Positions 11,132 to 23,184 of a stretch of 64,000 nt of DNA are shown piece by piece. This DNA comes from Chamaelirium japonicum (Eukaryota > Streptophyta > Magnoliopsida > Liliales > Melanthiaceae). The DNA lies in contig OX393549.1 in NCBI GenBank assembly GCA_947650365.1, forward strand, positions 23,983,347 to 24,047,346, read 5' to 3'. Position 1 is the first letter of the stretch. Each line of letters opens with the position of its first letter. Made by a program: the position numbers and the translations under genes. The notes below the pieces were generated by a model. The model was not told the origin of the DNA, made no database searches, and was given only the letters and a program-made list of their open reading frames with translations.

Positions 11132-12079
11132 ATGGCGGGTGTTAGAAGAGGTAACGGAGCGAGTTCGTCCTCTGAACCTGACGGTACAACGAGGATGGTG
11201 GAGATGCTCCAAGGAATAGCCACCATGGTTCAACAGCAGCAGACAGTGGCCCAGCAGCAGACTGCTTTAGCTCTGACAGCCCTTGCCCAGGCGCAGGCTC
11301 GTCAGCTAGCAGAGGGTGAGCGTCAAGGGAGACTTTTGTAGGACTTCAAGGCGATGGGACCTCCAACTTTCAAGGGAGAGCCTGACCCCTTGCAGGCAGA
11401 TCGATGGTTTCAACAGATAAAGAAGGTCCTTGACGTTTTAGAGGTCGTCGGAGACCGACGAGTCGCACTTGCATCTTACCAATTTGAGGCAGAGGCTGAC
11501 TTTTGGTGGCAGTCGGTCTTGCGTTCAAGGACAACTGATCGAGGAGCTATCTCCTGGTCAGAGTTCGAGGAACTTTTTCAAAGGAAGTTCTTCCCTGTGA
11601 CTGTGCAAAACCGGATGGAAATGGAGTTTTTGGCCCTTTCCCAAGGGTCTCTTACTGTGGCACAGTATGAGGCCAAATTCTCAAAGCTTGCGAGATACGC
11701 ATCGCACCAGGTAGTGACTGATGCCCGGAGGGCAAAGCGTTTTGAGCATGGGCTAAAGTCAGAAATCAGGGGTAGGGTTACAGCCTTCTTAGGTCAATCC
11801 TATGAGGAGGTAGTTACTCGAGCTTTGGCCATTGAACAAGAGTTGGAAGAATCTCGTAAGACCCAAGAGCAGTATCATGTAGACAACCCTAGAAAAAGGT
11901 GTAAGATTTCATCCGGACCACCAGATGATGGACAAGGGAAGAAGAATGGAGGGATACGACTTTGCTATCGCTGCAAGCGGGAAGGACACATTCGCAGCAC
12001 TTGTCCTTTGGGAAAAATATGCTTCAAATGTGGACAAGGAGGTCATATGAAGAAGGACTGTCTCGATTCACGTGTATGA
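11132..12079 (+). pseudogene. gag: gag polyprotein of the TR-GAG element, one nonsense codon
   Basis: Gag is the structural protein that packages retrotransposon RNA into particles. The frame starts ATGGCGGGTGTTAG at 11132 and has a glutamine-rich N-terminal segment. It then has a Retrotrans_gag domain (residues about 75-220, with FWWQSV and WSEFEELFQRKFFP blocks) and ends with two CCHC zinc knuckles, CYRCKREGHIRSTC and CFKCGQGGHMKKDC, just before the stop at 12079. A TAG at 11339-11341 interrupts the frame between GRLL and DFKAMGPP. Both sides are in the same frame, and relatives usually have glutamine there, so a single C-to-T change is likely. No pol frame follows, so the protein could act only in trans with other elements, or the downstream part alone could start at 11354. 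Confidence 0.85.
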
Positions 12080-12740
12080 TGTAAGGGTTTAATATGTATG
12101 AATAATGTGTGATGTATTTTGATCCTTTTCATGTTGAAATCATTATGGAATATAGCATATAATTATAGTAAAATTTTAGAGCGCACAGAGGTATGAGGTC
12201 CTCCTTTTGTTAGTTATTGTTGTTTGCCGTTGACCTTTAGCATTAGAAACATAGCCGATATTTTAGGACTCCTTAATCTTCATTGACCTTTAGTACTAGA
12301 GACCTAGCCAGTATCTTAGGATTCCTTGATTCTCCATCGACCATTAGTATTAGAGGCCTAGTTGGTACTTTTATGATCGTCCATTATTTAGTTTTAGGTA
12401 TAATAATTGGATTGGTCCTCTTGTTAGTTTTCTCCGGTGCATCGCCGGTTATAATAAAGCTTATATGTCATGTTTAAATAAATTCTATGAGTAGTAATGA
12501 TGACCTTAGGGGCAGTGGTTTCAAAGAGTGTACCAGGAGATGGAAATCTCAGGTAGTAGTTGAGTTCATATGGTTCCTAAATTTTGGATGAAGACCCTCG
12601 CGGCAGGGTACGCACTGTTCCTCGGGAACTTTGGCGGTGGATTATGACTGTCCGGTAGAGGACATTGTGAGGCTACGCACTTTCTCTTCGGAGGATTTGG
12701 CGGATACATACGCACTGACTCTTCGGAGACTTTGGCGGTT
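12080..12740 (+). other. Non-coding internal region with a 53-bp triplet
   Basis: Between gag and the 106-bp array. Positions 12231-12371 hold three diverged tandem copies of a unit with TTGACCTTTAGTACTAGAGA and TTAGGACTCCTT. The same triplet, inverted, occurs in the second element at 55045-55193, showing the two share a non-coding internal region. Confidence 0.7.
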
Positions 12741-13520
12741 GGTTACGCAGTTCCTGTTGGAACTTGCGGTAGAGCGTGCACTGTTTCTTCGGAAACTTTG
12801 GCAGCTGGCAGAGCTTGCACTGTTCCCAATCGAAACTTTGGCAGCTGGTTACGCGGTTCCTGTTGGAACTTGCGGCAGAGCGTGCACTGTTTCTTCGGAA
12901 ACTTTGGCAGCTGGCAGAGCTTGCACTGTTCCCAATCGGAACTTTGGCAGCTGGTTACGCAGTTCCTGTTGGAACTTGCGGCAGAGCGTGCACTGTTTCT
13001 TCGGAAACCTTGACAGCTGGCAGAGCTTGCACTGTTCCCAATCAGAACTTTGGCAGCTGGTTACGCAGTTCCTGTTGGAACTTGCGGCAGAGCGTGCACT
13101 GTTTCTTCGAAAACTTTGGCAGCTGGCAGAGCTTGCACTGTTCCCAATCGAAACTTTGGCAGCTGGTTACGCAGTTCCTGTTGGAACTTGCGGCAGAGCG
13201 TGCACTATTTCTTCGGAAACTTTGGCAGCTGGCAGAGCTTGCACTGTTCCCAATCGAAACTTTGGCAGCTGGTTACGCAGTTCCTAGTGGAACTTGCGGC
13301 AGAGCGTGCACTGTTTCTTCGGAAACTTTGGCAGCTGGCAGAGCTTGCACTGTTCCCAATCGGAACTTTGGCAGCTGGTTACGCAGTTCCTGTTGGAACT
13401 TGCGGCAGAGCGTGCACTGTTTCTTCGGAAACTTTGGCACCTGGCAGAGCTTGCACTGTTCTCAAAAGGAACTTTGGCAGCTAGTTACTCAGTTCTTGTT
13501 TGGACTCGCGGGGGAGAGTG
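12741..13520 (+). repeat. 106-bp tandem array, open in three frames
   Basis: GGTTACGC recurs at 12741, 12847, 12953, 13059, 13165, 13271 and 13377, and in a diverged form at 13483, a strict 106-bp period. Each unit has two related halves ending in ACTTTGGCAGCTGG. The unit has no stop codon in any plus-strand frame. Because 106 is not a multiple of three, all three frames run open through the array, each cycling every 318 bp. The overlapping open frames (for example 12631-13287 and 12776-13540) are consequences of this and have no independent support as genes. Confidence 0.92.
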
Positions 13521-14687
13521 CACTGGCTAGACGGCAGTGACATTGAGATGACATTGAGATACCTGAGTACTAGAGTATTGTTAATAACCATGCTAACGGA
13601 CTAGCTTATCTTTTTTGAAAATTGAGAATGCATTATCAGTTGGAGTCTTAAGAATAGTCATTATTTAGGAGATTCACTTAGCTTTGTTTTTAATTGTTTT
13701 GGTTTAGGACCGATTAACCAATCTTGTAGAAAGATACTGTCAGTATACTGTGTAATTGTGTTAGTATCCTAGTTTTCGGCTCCATTTGGTCAGTAGGTTA
13801 GTTGTTCTCGTAGTTCAGTATTTTCTACGCGAGTAGTAGGTTTTCTCATATATCTAAATTGTGCATCATAGTGTATCTTTTAGAATGTTTCAAAGTCTTG
13901 CGATAATAACATAATTGGAAGTGTTAGCGCTAGGTCTTTCATTGAGCGTTAGCGTTTTTTTTCCATCATTGTTCTCTTCTTATTCTCGTTCGTTTGTGGT
14001 TTAGTGTCTTAACCGGGATCCAACATTTTCTTGGTTAGTTAGTGTGTATGTTGGGATATCCAATTTATATCTTAGTGGTGTTTTTCTTGTAGGTTAATAG
14101 GGTAGTAGTGGTTGTGAGGTATTAGGGGTATTTGCTCCGGAGAGAAGTCTCATAGGACTTAAGTCTAGGCGTATTAGTCCGAGTTATCTAGTTGTCTTCA
14201 TTTCGGTTTATTAGGTGTAAGGGTATAGGTCTATACGTTTCTGTTTTAGTATCGTTATTTGAGAATGTCTCGTAATCTTGTTTCGTGAATCGGATTACTA
14301 CCTCACTTCTGAATAAGGGGGACGCTCCTTATCCAGGAAAGGGAATAATCGGGACTCACGAAATATTTATTAGTCTATAGTTGTTAGGACCACGATTGGA
14401 CATTATGCCTTGTGAGAGCTCCACGAGCGCCTAATGTTCTAATCCTATCCTAATAATTATGTGACTCAATTGTATAAGTTCGGGTAGTAGTCTAGCCAGT
14501 GGCGGAGTCTTTTTTTTCCTTTTGGTATGATTGATGTATTGATTGACCTTCTCGAGGGCAGTATTAGAAAGATTATGGTACCAGTTGTGGATGGGCTTTC
14601 ATTACTTTGGTGGTAGGATTGGTAAAATTGTACCCTCAGTTTAGTAATTAAATTTTCGGGACGAAAATTCTTTTAAGGTGTGTAGGA
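13521..14687 (+). other. Non-coding 3' internal region of the TR-GAG element
   Basis: No gene. It ends with TTTTCGGGACGAAAATTC and AAGGTGTGTAGGA just before the 3' LTR, the conserved end of Tekay-like internal regions. Confidence 0.7.
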
Positions 14688-14882
14688 TGTAATGACCAGA
14701 AAAAAAAAAAAAAAAAACTGAACTAAAGATAAAAACTAAACAAAAAAAAAAAAAAAAAAACTAAACAGACAAACTAATAAACTAAACCCACTACCCCACC
14801 CTAACCCACTACCCGAGCCCAACCCAACCCCCAAACCCACCAGCCCTTATTCCGCCCTCTCTCCTCTCCCATCTCTTTTCTC

Positions 14883-14913
<31 letters not shown>

Positions 14914-17900
14914 GTTCCACCCTCTCTCGGATCTCTCTCAACCACTCACCCGAGCTCTCCTCTCTCTCTCGGATCCTCTCTCTCGCTCTCGGATTGCAGC
15001 TCCCCCCTCTCACCTGACCCTCTCTCTCTCTCTCTTGAACCCAAACCCGACCCGATCCGACCGCCGCCCTACCCAATCCCGTCGCCCCTCTCCCATCACC
15101 TCACCGCCCATCCCCTGCTCTCCCCCTCTACCCTAGCGTCGCCCCCCCTCTACCCTAGCCGACGCCCCTACTACCCTAGCCGCCGCCCTCCCCCCTACCC
15201 TATCAGCCGACCCCCTTTCCCCCTTTTAAAACCCGGACCCAACCCCTTACTCTTCTAATCTCCCGCTCTCTTCCTCTCCAATTCCTTTCTCTCTCTCTCT
15301 GATTTCCTCTCCCTCTCTGTGGACTGTGAACGCGGCAGCCGGCGCCGAAAGGAAATTAGCCGGTTGGAGGAGCCGCGACCGCCGCCAACGACCCTTCCCC
15401 ACTGAGCAGCCCAGCCCAATCCCTCACCTCTCTTGATCTGTCCTTTTTCCCCGAGGAGGCTCACGCCTACTGTACCGGAGAGGAACTGCCGACGCCGGAG
15501 CTACCGATCAGGTCAGCACCCCTATGTCGTTTTCTCATTTTTTTTTTTTTTTTGGTGTGGATGCGATGAACCACCAGCCCCCCTGTCACCTTCCATTTGA
15601 TCGTGGCCATGGCTGCCAGTTATGCAGCCGACGAGGTCCGGCCCAGCCAAACCGGGTCCTCTACCGGCCACCCTACCACCACCCGGCCAGCATGAACCAG
15701 ACCCCCTGTTATCCCCTTGCTCCCGCTGCGACGGTCGTCGACGGCTTTGCTGCCGGTAGTTAGACACCGGGTCTGTATCCCGCTGGCCGTCTTCTTTTTC
15801 CTTGTGATCCGACCGACCACCCCAACCTTGACTGACCCCTCCGAGTGTGATTAATCGCAACATCACACCGCCCCTTTTTCCTTTTAGTATTGTCGTCGGC
15901 CCTCACCGTTGAGTAGATTGTAGTAGACCTGACGATTGTTCAGTCGGGCAATCGTTGACCCTCATTGTGCTTGAAACCTTCTTAGGCTATGGTTGATTGC
16001 AACCTATGACCCCTTCGGTGTTGATTCCATTTCCAACCCTACAGTCGTCATGCCGGTTGAAACTTTCCCCCCCATTCGTGTTGATCATGAATGCAGTCGA
16101 CCTAGAGCCTACAGTAGGGCAACCCTTGTTTTGGCATAGCCTAGCACACATCATCAAACCTACACGAGCCGGGCAGATCTGTTGACTCGGGACATGCCTA
16201 TCTCGATAATGGTAATGCCACTAACACATGCTAGTCTCCTCCTGTGCTATTATGCCTTCGACCGTTTTCGGCAATAGAATAATGTTCGTCGTTAATGCCC
16301 ATAACGTAAACTTCTGACATCGTGTTGCGTACCAATAGGTCGGTGTCCGATGACGCCTAAAATTCTCGACTCGGCCAAGTCGGGCCTAAACCTATATTAA
16401 TCGGTAGCAAACATTGACCATAGGCCCATTGTGTGTGTGTGGCAGTTCGCGGCTGTGCTGACCCAGTTGGAGACGGAGCGGAGGTCACCTCGCAGAAGCC
16501 CGTGTTCGACAACCAGGTGACATCTACTTTCTTTGCATGGTCTTTAATAGTGAGAAATGAGAATGACTAAAGGTAGGTATCCATAACGCTGCATACGGGT
16601 CCCGCCGGACATCGCCGCATGTGGTCCAGTGGACCCCGCCTTGCATGCGGAGTCGCGAATTCGGCGACGCATGCTTAAAAATATTAATAATTAAATGATA
16701 ATCTTTATGCTGATTGCTTGGACACCGTAAGTAGGAATTCCCTTAAGTTTTGGAAATTAATAATTAAATAATAATTATCGGGTCCCACCCTCCTGAGGTG
16801 AGTGTGGAGACCTGGGCACATGGGAATACGGGCGAGAGTAACTGTGATGCATGGGTTGTGAGTGCAGTACGAATCCCGGGGTAAAACGTCAAAGCTATTT
16901 TATTATTAGAATAATCTGTCATGTGGAAAGATTGGACCTCGTGCGCGCAAGGGACGTGAACCACCCTGCACGCACAGCCGAAGACCAATAGGCTAGGAGG
17001 TCACGGGCAAGGGTTGTGGTAAAGCCAATAGGAGTAGCCCTTTAGTAGGGATTGGCCTAGCAACTCTGTCCCGGGGTGGTTGAAGCCCCCAAAGTAACGC
17101 AAGTGGGGCGGTAGAGCTCCACCGTGAAAGATGGACATTATCTTATAATTATCTGGATGATTTGTGCATGGTGGATGCACGGCGGGAGAATTGACCCTCT
17201 ACATCGATATAGAAGGCCCGGTGGTAATGCCCGACCGAGGACAGGATGAACAAATTATCCGGTGCTCACTTTAGGAGATATGATTTATATTGGAATTCAT
17301 AATTAAGCACTGCATGTAGTATATTTAACGGACTGTATGGTAGATAACCTAGTGACAGTAGGAATTGCATGTGAACATAGATTATTGATAAACTTAGGTT
17401 AACCTTCTGTAAACTTTGGACTGCTTCTGTAATTTAATTCAATTAAATATGTCGTCTCATATTATTAAAGACTATAGGATGTCACTAGCCATTAATTTGG
17501 CTAATCTCCCAATTCCCATTGGGGGCTACTCTTTCCCACGAGTAGACTCTCCTGCAGGTCCAGAGGTTCGGGAGTAGCAGTGGGAGGCCGGAGGCAGTTT
17601 TAGGGTTTCAGTAGTATTTTATTTTGGTATGTGGTTTCGTGGCAATGTAATTGGTGGATTTTGTATAAGAATTATTTGGGTTAGGTTTAGTATTTTTGTT
17701 AATTGTTAGTAGCAATGATACAGCTGGATTCTTTTGGGTATGCCTCTCCTCAAGGCCACAAGCCTAGGATAGCTCACCATGAAAATATAAACATCTAAAT
17801 GGCCTAATTGACTAGCCCTATAGATAGGACCCCTAGACCAGTGTGTTGAGTATCAGGAAGAGGGTGAGATTCCTAGCTCGTCGTTGGAGGCTTGAGCCTC

Positions 17901-18225
17901 GTGCTCCCTTAGAGGGATTCCTGTCAGCATGTGATGGCGCCGACATGCCACACATGCTGAGAGGATAACCCGGTTGAAGGTCGAGCTGATCATCTCTCTG
18001 TCGAAAAAAATTTATCTCTCAGCTTTCTTTTAAAATAAAAATATTTTTATAAAAAAATTAAGTTTTAAAATATTCCTTGTTTCTCCCTTCTTCTTCTTAA
18101 ATTTTGAGAGAGTCACAGCCTAGTGAGAAACCCTAATTGGTGTAGTTAGTCGACTAAACCCTAAATCCCTTGGTTTTCCTTATTTCACACCCCAGGAGTC
18201 GGTTCCGGATTTCTGGGGCGTGACA
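14688..18225 (+). repeat. 3' LTR of the TR-GAG element
   Basis: 3,538 bp, from TGTAATGACC to GGGGCGTGACA. It contains poly-A/CT-rich outer sequence and a GC-rich segment. A long conserved inner half (16340-18225) is shared with 9100-11030 and, inverted, with much of the LTRs at 49106-53320 and 55882-60060. It is therefore the same LTR family. Confidence 0.9.
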
Positions 18226-20322
18226 TTATGCTTGCTCTACAACGGTCTGACGCGGACTTACAGCAGCCTGTCTATAAGCCCCAAGTTCAGTGGTGAGCTA
18301 GGTCGGGCTAGTTCCTTTTGTCCCCTTCACTACTTATATGGGTGGATTGGACTTCACTTTCCAAGAGGGATATTTGCCAAGAATCTTCGGCAAAAGAGAT
18401 TTTCTTTCCTCATAGCAGTATCTGGTGCTCTGGCAGCTTATCAGCCTTGGGAAGGGTCAGCTCAAGATGCTAGAATGATTCTTCGTACTATGGGAGAAGT
18501 TGATTTTCGTTTTGCCCATGAAGCTTGGAAGCCGATCCCTGATAGAGAAAAGGGCATTTTTTATGATAATGACAAGATGTCATACCCCATCTTTCTCTCA
18601 ATGTTGAGCTGTAAACCAGGGTTTCTTGTATTCCGTCAGGGTAATACGGTACAGATAGCACAGTATAGCCCTCATCGGTTTTCTCGTCAACAAGGTTTTA
18701 TGCAAACGATACCTGGAACACCTATCCCTTATAAGGAAGAAGTGTCTCCAAAGTTGGCGTTTGGTTATTGGTTAGCATTCAGTGAGAGGCATACTGGAGT
18801 TAGTTTTGCTCTTCCATTACAAGGAGTAAACCTCAAAGACTGCGTATCTTCAGCATATTCAAGTTTAGTAAGAGGGGGAATCAAGAATCGATTGGCTATG
18901 TATCTTCCTTCTATGCTGAAATCGAGTGAGAAAAGCTCGTTTGAGTTCAAAAAAGATGAAGGCATGAGAGATAGGACGGAGATTCGATTCCAAAAGAACT
19001 GTCGTCCTGGTTCTTCACGAGCGTGCCATCGCCGAACAGAATCTGACAGAGAAGTTGAGTCTTCTTGTTCTGGCACTTCTGAGCGTCATGTTCCTCTAGC
19101 CGTGCCTTCTGAGCGACAGGGAGATGAAAAAGGTGCCAGGAAGAGGGCGAGAACATCAGAGAATAGTTCTTCTATTCGGGAGATTATTAATCCTCTTGCG
19201 ACGTCTCCTACTGGATCGAGGCGTCAAATATTGGAGACTGCTCTTGTTGCAGTTTCTCCTCCTGATGCGACAACTCAAAGTGTTGATATTACTACTTCAG
19301 GTATGAGTTGTCCCCTTTGTAATCCTTGAATATTAATGATTGTTGTATGTTTTACCCTATCGCTTTGTTGTATAGGGTATTCTGCTGGCGGTCTTTGCAT
19401 TCCTAATGATGATCTAACTGAAGTGATTGGCAAATGATTGATGGAGGATGATGCCTTTGAAGCGACATACCCATTTTTCCAGGATTTGCAAGATGAGGGT
19501 GTTGGAAAAAATCACGAGGCATCAGTAACCGTTGAGATGACCACAAAAGAAATAGTGGGTGACTCTATGTTTGAGGAACTTGCAGGTCCTTCCACAACAC
19601 CAGTGGATCATGAAGTTCAATCTTCTTTGGTATGTCAGAAAGCTCAGGTCGAAGTCCCTGTTTTCAAGAAGCCGAAGTCGATTGCTGGGATGAGTCCAGC
19701 TATGTCTGAGGCAATTGGATTTATGCATAGTTCAGTTGAGGAGATGGACCGTTCTTTGGCTGCTATCATGCTGGTTCCCTGCAGGTCATTCATAGACTGC
19801 TCACTGAAGCCCTTTCATCAAGCGGGATTTTCAGCATTAGAGAAGTGGTGGACCAATATGGGTGTCACCTTTTGTGATCGTCTTCGAAAATTTGGAGTGA
19901 ACGATTCTGTCTTTGTTGAAAAGATCGAATCACTTCTTCAAGACAGTCATGCTTATCATAACCGGCGTTCATCGTTTGTCAAAGAGAAGGTCATCGTTAG
20001 TCCGGACCAGATAGCGAAGATAGAAGAGACTTTAAAGTCGTTCTCCCAGTTCTTGAATGAGGGTGATTCTACACTGTCAGCAGCAAAGTCAGAGGAAACT
20101 TCTACTCGTTTAGCATTGGAAGAGGCTAAAGCGGCAGTTATTTCTTGCGAAAATCGTTTGGCTGCAGCTTCTGATGCCGTGACTTTACAGCGTGATTACC
20201 TCAACTTCCTGAAGGCACAGAAGATTGAAAAAGAGAAGGAACTGATCGAACTCAAGGGTCAAGAGGAAGCTGGGGCATCTTCAGTCTTAGCTATAGATGG
20301 CGCACGAGAGGAACTTATGTAG
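18226..20322 (+). pseudogene. Antisense plant-mobile-domain-like gene of the Tat element, 5' end lost
   Basis: Lies on the opposite strand to gag-pol, between integrase and the 3' LTR. The protein looks like the C-terminal part of the plant mobile domain (PMD) family: HYLYGWIGLHFP near the start, a central block with FRQGNTVQIAQYSPHRFSRQ, then a basic low-complexity stretch and a C-terminal coiled coil (EEAKAAVISCENRLAA region). A GT-AG intron fits at 19301-19375 (CTTCAG|GTATGA ... TATAG|GGTATT) and keeps the frame. A TGA at 19435-19437 breaks exon 2. The frame enters from the LTR junction at 18225 without its own start, so the first exon was separated by the nested insertion. Extra antisense ORFs, some with a transposon-derived domain, are known in Tat elements. 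Their role is unknown. Confidence 0.72.
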
Positions 20323-20653
20323 TGTCTTCGGGATTTAAGCTCGATTTATTGATTATCAAGCCTTGTACTTTTTTTTTCCTTAGACTTTATTTAAGACTTA
20401 TGTAATATATGGATTCGCCTGGTATTTCCTTCTTGATTGCTCTGCTGAATATGGGTTTTATTTTTTTTTTGTTTGGACTGAACCTGAGGGATTTCCTCAG
20501 GTTGCCTACGTACCCTTTTTCAAGGGATCAAGTCACACGTAGTTCCTTTGGATTTTTTTTTTTTTACTTGCATCACCCTGATCAATATGCATCCCAACTA
20601 GGTTGGCACCCATATCTATCAGGACTATCATTTGCAATATAAAGTGATTTTCT
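20323..20653. other. Convergent 3' spacer
   Basis: AT-rich sequence with several T-tracts between the stops of the antisense gene (plus) and the integrase (minus). It presumably holds both 3' ends. No gene. Confidence 0.5.
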
Positions 20654-22508
20654 TCATGCATAATATCGCTTGAGGAACTTGCCGTTGATTGGGCCAAGTT
20701 GTCCTCCTTCTGGTGTCATAAGTAGATATGCTCCATTAGTATAGACTTCTCTGACGACATAAGGGCCATCCCACTTAGCATCGAATTTTTTTCCTGCTCT
20801 GTGGGATAAGATGATGGGACGTCGCACTGCTAGAACCAAGTCCCCTTCTTGGAAAGAGCGAGGCTTAACTTTTTTATTGAACGCTCGAGAAATACGAGCT
20901 TGATAGCATTCAAGTCGTTGTTGAGCCTCAAGTCTTTTCTTGTCTAGAGCTTCCAATTCCGCAAGTCGGAGTTGAGCATTTTCATCAGTAGTAAGACCTT
21001 CTTGGATAGCAATTCTTAGAGAAGGAATTTGAAGTTCTAGAGGTAGAATCGCCTCTACTCCATACACAAGGAAATATGGTGTTGCTTGAGTCGGAGTGCG
21101 AAACGATGTTCGATAAGCCCATAGAGCCTCGAGCATACGCTCGTGCCAGTCTCTTTTAGATTTAAAAACCACCTTCTCCAAGAGTTTGCATAAGGTCTTA
21201 TTGAAGGCTTCTGCTAAACCATTGGTGGGAGCATTATACATTGTAGAACATCTCTGTTTGATTTTATACTTAGCACAGAAATTATCCATAGCAGCGTTTT
21301 TGAATTGCTTGCCATTATCAGTAACGATGCAACGAGGAACTCCATATCGGAAGATGATATCATTTTGAATAAAATTCATGACTGAATTTTGGTTCACTTC
21401 TCTGAGAGGGACTGCCTCTGCCCATTTGGAAAAGTAGTCTGTCGCCGCTAGAATATAAAGGTGCTGCTTAGAAGATTTGGGTAATGGACCGACTATGTCA
21501 AGTCCCCAAGAGTCAAATGGCCATGAAGCGACTGTAGGATGAAGTGGTTCTGGCGGCTGACGAATATAATCACCATGGATTTGGCATGCATGACACTTTT
21601 TGGAGAAGTTTAAACAATCTTTAACCATGGTAGGCCAGTAGTATCCCATTCTTTTGATACGAAAGTGAAGTTTCGGCCCTGACTGATGAGTACCACATAT
21701 ACCTGAATGTGACTCTTGGAGAGCAAACTTGATATCTTCCCCGGTCAAGCATCTCATAAGTGTACCATCATAGCTTCGACGATATAATTCGCCATTGAAA
21801 TGCAAGAACTTGGGGGCTCGTCTTCTTATCTCAGTTCTGTGTTTACCTTCTTTAGGGAGTTTGTCACTCTCGAGGTAATCAATAAGGGGTTGTCTCCAGT
21901 CTTGTTCTTCTATGACATAGGAATGATCTTCATTTTTCTGGCCTATAGCCTGATTGAATTGATCTTCCAGAGTGAGTATCCACCTTCGACAAACCGGAAT
22001 ATTTAGTTGGTCAAGATCTTGAATAGCAAGCGATGCTGCTAGATTCGCCAATGCATCAGCTTGTTGATTCGAACTTCTTGGTACATGTTGAATGCTTGCT
22101 GCTTCGATGCTGTTGAATAAAGTAAGAGCATATTCATGATAAGACTTGAGGTCTTCCTTATTGACTTCATAATCTTCCAAGACTTGATGAATGATGAGTT
22201 TGGAGTCACCATATATTCGTAACCCTTGAAGTTTCATGTCCCGAGCGAGTTCAAGACCAATAATTAATGCCTGGTATTCGGCTTTGTTGTTTGAACAAGG
22301 CTCTGCCAATAAGAAAGAGTATGGGAGAGTTTCGGAGTTTGGCGAAACGAAAACAATCCCTGCTCCCGCAGCTTGTTGTTTTGCAGCTCCATCAAAGAAC
22401 ATTTCCCAAGAAGGGAGTATGTTTACAAAGAAGACCTCCTCATCTGGTAATTCTTCAGTTAACTCCCAATCAGCAGGAATAGAGTGATGAGCCAAGAAAT
22501 CTGCTAAG
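20654..22508 (-). pseudogene. pol: Second RNase H and integrase of the Tat/Ogre-like element
   Basis: About 613 codons with no internal stop. The N-terminal 170 residues are an archaeal-type RNase H (FFDGAAKQQ, NNKAEYQALIIG, IYGDSKLI, QADALANLA supply the D-E-D-D set). Integrase follows: an HHCC zinc finger (H-x3-H then CHAC), a DDE core with WGLDIVGPLP, TDNGKQF and NGLAEAFNK, and a C-terminal part with AYRTSFRTPTQATPYFLVYG. Integrase inserts the cDNA copy into the host chromosome. The segment is joined to the upstream RNase H by a one-base frameshift near 22509, where AAAGGGAAGCC appears to have lost a base relative to relatives. It would normally be part of one polyprotein. Confidence 0.9.
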
Positions 22509-23184
22509 GCTTCCCTTTGACTGCTCTCTGGGGGGTGAAGATGATATCAAATTCTGACAGGAGTAGAGCCCATTTTGCTAGTTTTCCTGATAGAACAGGT
22601 CTTGACATAATATATTTGAGGGGATCTGCTTTAGATACAAGTTTAATAGTATGAGCCAACATATAATGCCTTAACTTTTTTGTGGCAAAAATAAGGGCTA
22701 AGCATATCTTTTCTATAGGAGCATACTGTAATTCTGCCCCCACAAGAGTACGACTCAAATAGTAACAAGCCACTTCCTTCTCGAATTCATTTTCTTGTGC
22801 AAGTAATGCCCCCAGAGAGTGTTCTTGTGCGCTTATGTAAAGTATCAAGAATATCCCTGGAATGGGTGCTGTCAGAACTGGTGGTTTCAAGAGATAGTCC
22901 TTAATATCTTGGAAAGCCTTTTGGCATGCTTCATCCCATTTGAAAATAGCATCCTTTTTTATGAGCTGGTGAAAAGGGTGACATCTCCCGGAGAGGTTGG
23001 CGATAAATCACCTGATATAAGCCAAGTGACCTTGTAAGCTTCTAAGGTCATGAAGTGACTTAGGGTTGGGCATGTTGAGAATAGCATCAATTTTAGATTG
23101 GTCTATCTCAATGCCTCGATGCCTTATGATGAAACCGAGGAATTTTTTGGATGTAACTCCAAAGGCGCATTTAAGCGGATTCAT
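22504..23184 (-). pseudogene. pol: Connection/first RNase H of the Tat/Ogre-like element
   Basis: Follows RT in the same frame after a TGA at 23185-23187. It has the NPLKCAFGV and FLGFIIRHRGIEID blocks, then a further TGA at 23008-23010 (between AYIR and FIANL). Next comes the gypsy-type RNase H with LGALLAQENEFEKEVACYYL and an EKICLALIFATKKLRHY block. Both TGAs sit where relatives have arginine, consistent with CGA-to-TGA changes. This RNase H degrades the RNA strand during reverse transcription. Confidence 0.85.

Larger units (their letters stand above)
7111..18225 (+). mobile_element. Non-autonomous gag-only Ty3/gypsy element (TR-GAG type)
   Basis: A plus-strand element nested in the Tat/Ogre-like element. 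It has LTRs of about 3.5 kb, a tRNA-Met primer-binding site (11033-11044), a gag frame with two zinc knuckles, a 106-bp tandem array and no protease, RT, RNase H or integrase. The internal end ATTTTCGGGACGAAAAT before the 3' LTR is typical of Tekay/Del chromoviruses, and the gag is of that type. Such gag-only elements are known as TR-GAGs and need enzymes from full relatives. The left side is irregular. Positions 7111-7300 are an inverted copy of the element's own 3' internal end, 7301-7600 has no match in the 3' LTR, and the flanks TTGAA and TTATG do not form a duplication. Confidence 0.82.
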
